Of a stretch of 45,569 nucleotides of DNA, positions 40,013 to 45,569 are shown piece after piece; position 1 is the first letter of the stretch; each line of letters begins with the position of its first letter. The notes beneath the pieces were generated by a model that saw only the letters and a program-made list of their open reading frames with translations, was not told the DNA's origin and did no database searches. The stretch comes from a virus, in IMG/VR virus record IMGVR_UViG_3300046810_000402, positions 1 through 45,569 of that record; one strand, given 5' to 3'. Made by a program: the position numbers and the translations under genes.

Positions 40013-40738
40013 TCAGGTTTCCGCTTTTCGAAAACGATCCCCGATGGCCGTTAGCAGATCCGGCAAAAACGACAACACAGCACCATCCTGCTCCCTGATC
40101 CAGCTAAGCATCTTCTCGGGCGTGAAGACCCCTGCGTTGTGTGGCACCTGCTGCAGCTCCGGTATTTCGCCTTTGAACGTGAGCAGCCACCGTTTATTTC
40201 TGAGCAGCGTCAGCGCCATGCCAGACGCCACCCGCTCTTCGGTGATCGGGCTCCACCCGGGAACAACGCCGCCGGCGGCTTTGACTGCACCTCGACAGTC
40301 TGCGAGATATTCGGATGTAAACGCCGCGGCTGTCTCCGACACCGAAGCCTCGTTTAACTCGCCACACGCATCGCGTTTGTTCTGTTTGAACCAGTGCAGC
40401 CACAACGCGTCGTCGCAGCGTTGCTGGTATGCGATGACCTGGTTGCGGATGTGTTGGCAAGCATTGTGAGGCGACAGGGTCATGAGCCATCCAGGCAGCT
40501 TACGCAGTGGTAAACACGGCATCTCTCGACACTCACCAGTCCCGTCAATCAGCGTGAGGTCGACTACTGCAGCTGCAAACCGGCTGGATCTCAGCTTCGC
40601 GCGTTGGCTCTTCCAGTTGAGGCCGATGCCGTCAACCAGCGGGCGCATGGGCACAAATGGATCCCCTCCGTAATCGACCAGGAGCAGTTCGGCGGAGTGG
40701 AAAATGACAGCGCTGGAAATGATCGGTTTCGAATACAT
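40013..40738 (-). CDS. P22-type antirepressor N-terminal domain protein
   Basis: The 241-residue protein has a P22_AR_N-like N-terminus: AVIFHSAELLLVDYGGDPFV, PMRPLVDGIGLNWKSQRAKL, MPCLPLRKLPGWLMTLSPHN. The C-terminal part is helical and not the usual KilAC domain. AAGGA precedes ATG 40738. Antirepressors inactivate a phage repressor; with a CI that looks cleavage-defective, this gene could supply an alternative induction route. That link is inference. Confidence 0.8.
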   Translation of the reverse strand: MYSKPIISSAVIFHSAELLLVDYGGDPFVPMRPLVDGIGLNWKSQRAKLRSSRFAAAVVDLTLIDGTGECREMPCLPLRKLPGWLMTLSPHNACQHIRNQVIAYQQRCDDALWLHWFKQNKRDACGELNEASVSETAAAFTSEYLADCRGAVKAAGGVVPGWSPITEERVASGMALTLLRNKRWLLTFKGEIPELQQVPHNAGVFTPEKMLSWIREQDGAVLSFLPDLLTAIGDRFRKAET

Positions 40739-41309
40739 CGTGGCTTCCTTTTCGGAAATGGAATCGTGAAAGCTGTAACGCTTTCTTAATTTCAGCCTTG
40801 ATGGCGCCGGCTGTTTCGTCAACCAGCGAAGCCCTGCGGGAGTCTGAGACGTTTGCCAACGTTTGGTAGGCGAATTATGTGCAGCCTCAACCGGCAAAAC
40901 ACCGCAGAAGCCGCTCTAACCTGCGGTTGATAGAGAATCCGGGTGACCATTGGCTGAAGCAACGGATATGGGCCAACGGCGAATTGGACTATGCGAAAGT
41001 GTCCGCCGTCAGAGGAATTGTCGGAAGTTTCCGCTGCGGGTATCAGACCTAATGCAGCTATTGATTACTGGTCTTGTCAGCTACAGCCGGCTCAGTGGGT
41101 CCGGCACGCGATTTCTGGCATTGCCCACGGCTTTGCCGAACGGGAACCATTGAAAATCCTGACTAGGGCGGCAGTAGTCTTGTGCGCGCTGGGTTGCCCT
41201 TTCCTTCGACAGGTCTGGATCAAGCCTGAATTTAGCGTAGTGATCGAAAAGACAGCCCGAGCTCGGCGGCACCCCATGCCCGTAGTTTGCTGAGGCCGAT
41301 TCACCGAGG
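40739..41309. other. Gene-free stretch
   Basis: No supported gene in either direction. Open frames here have no ribosome site and no recognisable domain. The segment separates the phage antirepressor gene from the rulB remnant and may itself consist of decayed DNA. Confidence 0.4.
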
Positions 41310-41841
41310 CAAGAATCCGCTGCAGAATGTTCGGCATGCGCCTGACCGAGATCTAGCCGATCAAAGAAGCGGTGGCCACCTACACCCAGCGCGCTGCAGA
41401 AAAGCTCCGGGCACAGAACTGGCCGTGCAAGAAAATCTGCGTCAGCATCCGGACGAGGATGTTCAACCCGGAGGAGGCGAAGTATGCGAATGGGGCTTTG
41501 GTTGAGCTGGCGCATCCCACGAATGACGTGAGGTTGGTGACGGAGGCCGCGACTGGGGCGGTGAATCGGCTGTTTCGGACGGGACTCAAGTACAGCAAGG
41601 AGGATGTGTTGCTGATGGATTTACGGCAGCCTGGGGAGTTTAAAGATGATCTGTTTGCACAATCCCAGTCAGAAGCCACGGAATGGTTATGCGGATTTTA
41701 GTTGAGGACAATGGCCGGTGGGGAAATGGTATCTGCGCGCGGCGATTGTGCCCATTAGCCCAGAGGCAGATGCGACGTAGTCTAATGAGCCGAAGTTTCA
41801 CAACAAGGCTTGAGGAGCTCTGGACCGTTGCAGCGAAATAG
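41310..41841 (+). pseudogene. rulB: rulB (umuC-type DNA polymerase V) 3' remnant
   Basis: A decayed C-terminal fragment of a Y-family polymerase subunit UmuC/RulB. In frame it reads MFGMRLTEI, a TAG in place of Gln (41354-41356), PIKEAVATYTQRAAEKLR, then FNPEEAKYANGALVEL and VLLMDLRQPGEFKDDLFA. The frame then breaks near 41660-41700, and the usual C-terminus reappears in another frame as MSRSFTTRLEELWTVAAK with TAG at 41839-41841. The polymerase core is missing, so this is a relic. rulB is a known insertion target of mobile elements in Pseudomonas; here the fragment lies inside a prophage. Confidence 0.8.
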
Positions 41842-41941
41842 GGTCTTGCCGAGATCGAAGCTATCGCCTGACAAGAGATAATGACGCTTGTCAGACGGAG
41901 GATTGGGTTTAATAATTTCTTCATTGTTTTTTCTGAAGCTT

Positions 41942-42478
41942 TCAGAAGCTTTCAAAAGGGAACGCTGTTTCAATAGCTGAGGACAGCTCATAGAGATCAG
42001 CAAAACCATGTCTCCGTCCTAGTCTAGGTGTCCAGTACCTACCATGCGCGAGCCAATGCCGATAAATTTGAGCCGTTTTAAGTTGTCCGATATAAAGCGT
42101 CGAAGAAGGTGCGTGGTTTTTCCAGACATTTAGTAGATCATCGAACCGGAGCTCTGTTTTGTGCCTGCCGTACAATTTTCGAAAAGCACGACTGAGTGGG
42201 TCCTTTAATTTTTTATCAACTCTCGCGAGATAGTCTATTCTAAATCGCGCTTCCAGCGCGGAGAGCACGGTCAAACAAGTAGATGTTTCAAATTCGTCAG
42301 CTTCTTTCTTATAAGCATCCATCACATGTTGATTGGAGGAGAAGCCAAACCTTTCGAGATAAGCGTCGCTTCCACCTAAATAAAAAGTCCCTATTGAAGT
42401 TCGTACGCTTTCATAATATTCTGAGATTTCTTTATATTTTAGATTTAGTCCTGAGGGATGAAAGCCGATCCTACTCAT
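41942..42478 (-). CDS. HEPN-domain RNase-like protein
   Basis: The 178-residue helical protein has the HEPN hallmark R-x4-H in YRHWLAHGRYW near residue 150, plus a conserved central helix ETSTCLTVLSALEARFRIDY. This resembles RiboL-PSP/MAE-type HEPN proteins. HEPN toxins cut RNA, usually in defence or toxin-antitoxin systems. ATG 42478 follows GGAG by five bases and overlaps the upstream stop (ATGA), so the two genes form an operon. AT-rich. Specific RNA target unknown. Confidence 0.75.
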   Translation of the reverse strand: MSRIGFHPSGLNLKYKEISEYYESVRTSIGTFYLGGSDAYLERFGFSSNQHVMDAYKKEADEFETSTCLTVLSALEARFRIDYLARVDKKLKDPLSRAFRKLYGRHKTELRFDDLLNVWKNHAPSSTLYIGQLKTAQIYRHWLAHGRYWTPRLGRRHGFADLYELSSAIETAFPFESF

Positions 42479-43020
42479 GCCAGCTCCATAATCAAATTTT
42501 GGAAGCTTTCTTGCTCTAAGTTGGTGAATTTGTACGGTGGCTTCGCGGACAGAATTACCCACCGCCATGGAAGTTCGTCTTCAGGCGAGTGTGTAATAGC
42601 AGGTGCAGGTGTAGGTGCAGTTGCCTTGCCATCATTAATAGATACCGTTACCTTGATTCTGGGGCCGTCGCCTTTGATAAGCGCAACAGATCTAGTGCCC
42701 TTGGGCCCAATGATGTCTACACGTCCTTTGGAACCTATAAGCATAGTGCCTACCGGTGAAAATAGAAATTTAATATTTCCTATTTTTAGGGTGGCGCTAT
42801 TGACTTGGTAGGATCCTAGCGATTCCTCTTGGATTGTCACAGGGTAGTAAGTTAGTTCCGTGGACCCTTCCATGATGAACGGGTGTAGGTAAGAACGAAT
42901 TTTTGCGTAAAGATCTTCAAGAAGAGTAATCCACTCATGAATTTGTTCTTCAGGATCAAACTTTACAGAAGAAAGCGAATTCTTTTCGTTCACGAAGTCG
43001 CTAAAGCTTTTTTTAGTCAT
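42475..43020 (-). CDS. Uncharacterised partner of the HEPN protein
   Basis: The 181-residue protein starts at ATG 43020 (GGAG upstream): MTKKSFSDFVNEKNSLSSVK. It has a helical N-terminal half and a beta-rich middle TLKIGNIKFLFSPVGTMLIG then RVDIIGPKGTRSVAL, and a Pro/Ala linker before WRWVILSAKPPYKFTN. The 'GRVDIIGPKG' pattern recalls uncharacterised bacterial proteins. It is not a MNT nucleotidyltransferase, the classical HEPN antitoxin. Coupled overlap with the HEPN gene suggests an antitoxin, sensor or adaptor. Confidence 0.65.
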   Translation of the reverse strand: MTKKSFSDFVNEKNSLSSVKFDPEEQIHEWITLLEDLYAKIRSYLHPFIMEGSTELTYYPVTIQEESLGSYQVNSATLKIGNIKFLFSPVGTMLIGSKGRVDIIGPKGTRSVALIKGDGPRIKVTVSINDGKATAPTPAPAITHSPEDELPWRWVILSAKPPYKFTNLEQESFQNLIMELA

Positions 43021-43354
43021 TGAAATCTCCAAGCATGTAGTGGCAAGGTAGGCGCCAGAAGATTTTGTGTCCGGCGCGGTCAGTCCCGTTATTTTCCAGA
43101 AATGAATGGAAGCAGACGGAGTGCTGTCGTGCGAGAATTTTAGAACAATTATCATCGCCAGGCTACTTTTTCGGAAAAAAGCAATATTGCAGGATGACGA
43201 TTTCCCGCATTGGAGACAACTTTTTTAATGAGCTAAATGAGTTAGGATGTCGTGAGTGTCGCTTCGCATGAAGCGCTGCGCACCAAAGATTTTTAGTCTA
43301 CAAGGCATGAGGATCAGAGATGATCCCCGCTACCGTAGTCTAGTCAGACGATTG
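43021..43354. other. Intergenic region between HEPN operon and FRG gene
   Basis: No supported gene. It should contain the promoter of the leftward HEPN operon. A small rightward frame at 43190-43270 was considered but lacks support. AT-rich with a CGCTTCGC-ATG-AAGCG-like hairpin near 43259. Confidence 0.4.
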
Positions 43355-44263
43355 TTATGGCAAGTACCCAGATCGATCCTTCAGAGACTGAGCCACTCCG
43401 GCATAGCCGGGAAATATCCGTCCTGCTGTGTATCCTATCTTTGACAGAAATTTGCGAAGTCGCGGAGCTTGGCTTGCCGGCAATTTAAGCTTTGTTAGTA
43501 TGTTGGCATCCCCGATTGTTGAGCTTTTAGAAAAGTGAGTTTTAAGTAAATCATCCAGTGGGGTTCTGTCAATTCGAGTGTCGTTATTAAGATGTGAGTA
43601 CGAGAGAAAGTTTTTTATGTTTCTTTCCCAGTGGGTGAAAAGACCTGACTGCGCCGCAATATTCGGATTCCCGGAATAGTGAGGGTGTATAAATCTTAAG
43701 TTGGATTTATGGACGTGATCTTGTAATGTTATGTAGTCTTTATTTAGGCACCATAATGACAGGTTTCCATTGTGTAAGCCTCCTGTAGACGAAAAAAATG
43801 CAGCAATGTATGGGTTATAGCTCCAATCTAGGAGGCGAGTAGGAAGTCCATAATGCTGCGCAAGAGCGGCGACTTCAAGAAGTTCTTCAGTAATCCATCC
43901 GCCAGTGTATTCGACCATGGAGTAATCCATAGTTGACGCGAGTTGACGCCTGATCGAAGATGAAGTAGGTACCTGCATTCCTTGTGCGTCCGCAAGTCTG
44001 TAAAAGTCGCGAATGGTCCGAAATTCGGCCATCACAGAAATGCTTTCGTCATCGATCCATTCTGAATGAACAGTAGCTCCGGCTAGTGCATGTAGCTCTT
44101 CAGTCTTTTCCGCCCGCAGTGCAACAGGTAAAAGTTTGAATGTGTCATCTGAGTGACCGCGAAATATATATCCTTCAAGGTTGGTTGTGGCAGACCAAGG
44201 TGTTATTGCTTGTAAAAAATCTTCTGCGAGCTCGAACGAAAATTCTTGGTAAAACTTATCCAT
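43355..44263 (-). CDS. FRG-domain protein (candidate defence effector)
   Basis: The 302-residue protein carries the FRG domain: GYIFRGHSDDTFKLLPVALR (residues 32-51), AALAQHYGLPTRLLDWSYNP and YIAAFFSS, with NPNIAAQSGLFTHW later. The motif F-R-G names the family; FRG proteins occur widely in phages and defence islands and their biochemistry is poorly known. Start taken as ATG 44263; ATG 44299 adds 12 residues. No strong ribosome site is visible for either. AT-rich like the HEPN pair and in the same orientation. Confidence 0.75.
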   Translation of the reverse strand: MDKFYQEFSFELAEDFLQAITPWSATTNLEGYIFRGHSDDTFKLLPVALRAEKTEELHALAGATVHSEWIDDESISVMAEFRTIRDFYRLADAQGMQVPTSSSIRRQLASTMDYSMVEYTGGWITEELLEVAALAQHYGLPTRLLDWSYNPYIAAFFSSTGGLHNGNLSLWCLNKDYITLQDHVHKSNLRFIHPHYSGNPNIAAQSGLFTHWERNIKNFLSYSHLNNDTRIDRTPLDDLLKTHFSKSSTIGDANILTKLKLPASQAPRLRKFLSKIGYTAGRIFPGYAGVAQSLKDRSGYLP

Positions 44264-44908
44264 TATCAAATCCGTTGATGGTGGGAGTAGTGGTGGCATG
44301 AACGATATACGATTGCGTATAGAATGTTAATTCTTACGCAGTTAAAATCCTAGAAATTTCGATGCTGTAGCCATGCTTATAGGATCGGTTGCGCGCCGCT
44401 TTGAAACCAGCCGATAGCTGAATTTTGCTAACGCGCAGTGTTGGCCTTCCCCGCAGCGGGCTCACGGGTAAAGTATGGTACTGCAATGCGCATATGAGAC
44501 GCCGAGTCAATTAGATGGGGTGAACTACTCCAGTCCAGCCCCAGGTAGGTCAAGCATATCCGAGGTACTCGCTCAAGGCTGTGAGTCAGACGTTGAGCCC
44601 ATGCAAAAAGGGGGGATACTGCTGAAAACCGTTTCCGCGCGTGAAAACTCGCTCACTGAATCGCATGGGCTCTGTGTCAGAAGTGAAACGGTGCCTGCGA
44701 ATCCGGAAACTCTGTAACCTTTTGATCTAGCTTGATTTAGTCGTCGGATTGTACATCCGTTGAATCCAGAATGAGTCAGACTGTTCATTCGTGGGAAGCG
44801 TTGCAGCGACAAAACTTGAAGGCTTTGGAAAATCTGAAAAGCTACCGCAGGCAGCTTGCTGACGCTTTATAGGAATGGGGGGCACCAGCATATTATTCAG
44901 ACACCCGC
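44264..44908. other. Gene-free right end of prophage
   Basis: No convincing gene. It holds an inverted pair GAGCCCATGC (44595-44604) / GCATGGGCTC (44663-44672) and a 33-codon frame at 44771-44872 (MSQTVHSWEALQRQNLKALE) with helical character but no ribosome site, probably a relic. The leftward FRG promoter should lie near 44300-44340. Confidence 0.4.
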
Positions 44909-44930
44909 TGGTACCGATTCTGATACCAAT
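44909..44930. other. Tandem arm-type integrase sites, attR side
   Basis: TGGTACCGATTC followed by TGATACCAAT duplicates the tandem sites at 190-211. They lie about 105 bp from the attR core. The same spacing unit on both arms supports use as integrase or IHF/Xis-assisted arm sites. Confidence 0.55.
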
Positions 44931-45013
44931 GAGCGTTTTCGACGATGATTCCTGAGCGGTCGGACGGTTGGAACCCCTGTAATCATTGACCACCGGCCAT
45001 CAGCAGATGCGAC

Positions 45014-45049
45014 CTAAGACCGCATCGTGATGTTAGCTGTGGAAATCAA
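45014..45049 (-). pseudogene. ybiT: Displaced 12-codon start of ybiT
   Basis: Reading leftward from TTG 45049, ISTANITM then RS and TAG: the first nine codons match the ybiT start at the other prophage end. AGGATAAGCAA before the TTG is a good ribosome site and is probably the native one. The host's own upstream signals therefore now drive only this stub. Confidence 0.65.
45022..45049. other. attR: right attachment site
   Basis: Direct repeat of 121-148 with 25 of 28 identities and a perfect 14-bp core GCTGTGGAAATCAA (45036-45049). It closes the prophage at about 44.9 kb. Confidence 0.85.
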
Positions 45050-45569
45050 TTGCTTATCCTGCTTGGGTTACAAGTATGTATGAGTGAGTCGCCTTCATCC
45101 CTGAGCCGGTTTCGAGCCGATTCACCTTCGATTCGGCAGCTTCTCTACCGCCTTCCATTGAGAGGCAGAGCGGCGGCAGTTGGCAAAGGTGCAAAGCAGT
45201 ATTTCGACGCCATCTTCAAGTGGCCCGGCAGTGAACGAAGGGTTCATGCCTGCCAACCCGTGCATGGTCGCATAGGGATGGTGCGTGTCGTGTTGGCGCC
45301 GCCAATATACGTTCGGGGCGCTCAGTGCTGACGTAAAGTGCGCGATTGTAACACCGGTCGAGTTGATCTACATCCCGCGCTTGCTCGACGGTCCTATATA
45401 AGCGCTATCTCATGGAAATCATGGCGCGCTGGTGTGCCAGGTGATGGAGGTGTAGGAATCGTCTGGTTCTGCTGTCCCTGGATTGCGAAGCGGTCAATGT
45501 CGTACCAGAATTCGTGGCACTTGTCGGCACTTTGCGTGCCTCTCGATCACTTCACATGGACGGACTCGA
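45050..45569. other. Host flank, former ybiT upstream region
   Basis: No supported gene in this 520-bp stretch. Reading leftward, a TACAAT hexamer (complement of 45345-45350) could be the -10 of the original ybiT promoter, but no good -35 is seen. The rest shows no clear feature. Confidence 0.4.

Noticed and set aside
43065-43444. Small rightward frames between the HEPN operon and the FRG gene
   Set aside because: No ribosome sites, no family resemblance, and the second one runs into the FRG gene antisense.
44595-44672. Inverted pair GAGCCCATGC/GCATGGGCTC as an integron attC-like site
   Set aside because: Spacing of 58 bases without the R'/R'' core sites of attC; could be chance.
44771-44872. 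33-codon helical frame near attR
   Set aside because: No ribosome site and too short to support; kept only as a possible relic in the gene-free entry.
1-45569. CRISPR arrays, rRNA, tRNA or insertion sequences
   Set aside because: No regularly spaced repeats, no clover-leaf tRNA or rRNA segments, and no transposase frames were seen. The integration site is a protein gene start, not a tRNA.

Overview
The window is one integrated temperate phage of about 44.9 kb (about 135 to 45049) in a gammaproteobacterial, almost certainly Pseudomonas, chromosome. A few host bases flank it: the 5' end of an ABC-F ATPase gene (ybiT) on the left and the region that used to lie upstream of that gene on the right. 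Pseudomonas is inferred from the host fragment, a pyocin-activator (PrtN) homologue, the holin type, an R-pyocin-like tail module and a decayed rulB (umuC-type) fragment. The species cannot be fixed from the sequence alone.

Layout. (1) 1-1544: attL, tyrosine integrase and excisionase. (2) 1541-5911, leftward early operon: a C5 cytosine methyltransferase with a second full-length frame overprinted on it, a YfbR-like HD protein with a damaged catalytic motif, a PrtN-like activator and small phage genes. (3) 6134-8439: an AT-rich two-gene cassette (AAA ATPase plus DUF4435/TOPRIM-like protein) resembling the PARIS defence system AriA/AriB. It sits between the left operator/promoter and the repressor. 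(4) 8485-14432, immunity and replication: S24-type CI repressor lacking canonical autocleavage residues, Cro, two operators plus one on the left, a CII-like regulator, a DksA/TraR zinc finger, a primase-helicase and a Q-like protein. (5) 14905-16227: terminator, small membrane protein, holin, small genes. (6) 16320-24988: cos-like region and a lambda-type head module (TerS, GpA-type TerL, gpW, portal, protease, decoration protein, capsid, joining proteins). (7) 24981-38218: P2/R-pyocin-type contractile tail (V, W, J, I, fibre, fibre assembly, sheath, tube, chaperone with recoding signal, tape measure, U, X, D) followed by lysozyme and Rz/Rz1. (8) 38202-45049: right-end cargo with a membrane protein, a Dam-type methyltransferase, an antirepressor-like protein, a rulB remnant, and an AT-rich leftward group of a HEPN protein with an uncharacterised partner plus a FRG-domain protein, then attR.

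How it works together. A repressor probably binds three 17-bp TTAACC-N5-GGTTAA-type operators, controlling the leftward and rightward early promoters. CII- and Q-like proteins would pass control to the late operon, which runs rightward from the holin through head, tail and lysis genes. The phage carries two DNA methyltransferases (possible anti-restriction) and at least two candidate defence loci, so it looks like a platform for inter-phage warfare. The most original candidates are the HEPN/partner/FRG group, the double-coding methyltransferase gene, the +1 frameshift-like CTT TGA signal in the tail chaperone, and the attachment site that swaps the translation start of a host ABC-F gene.
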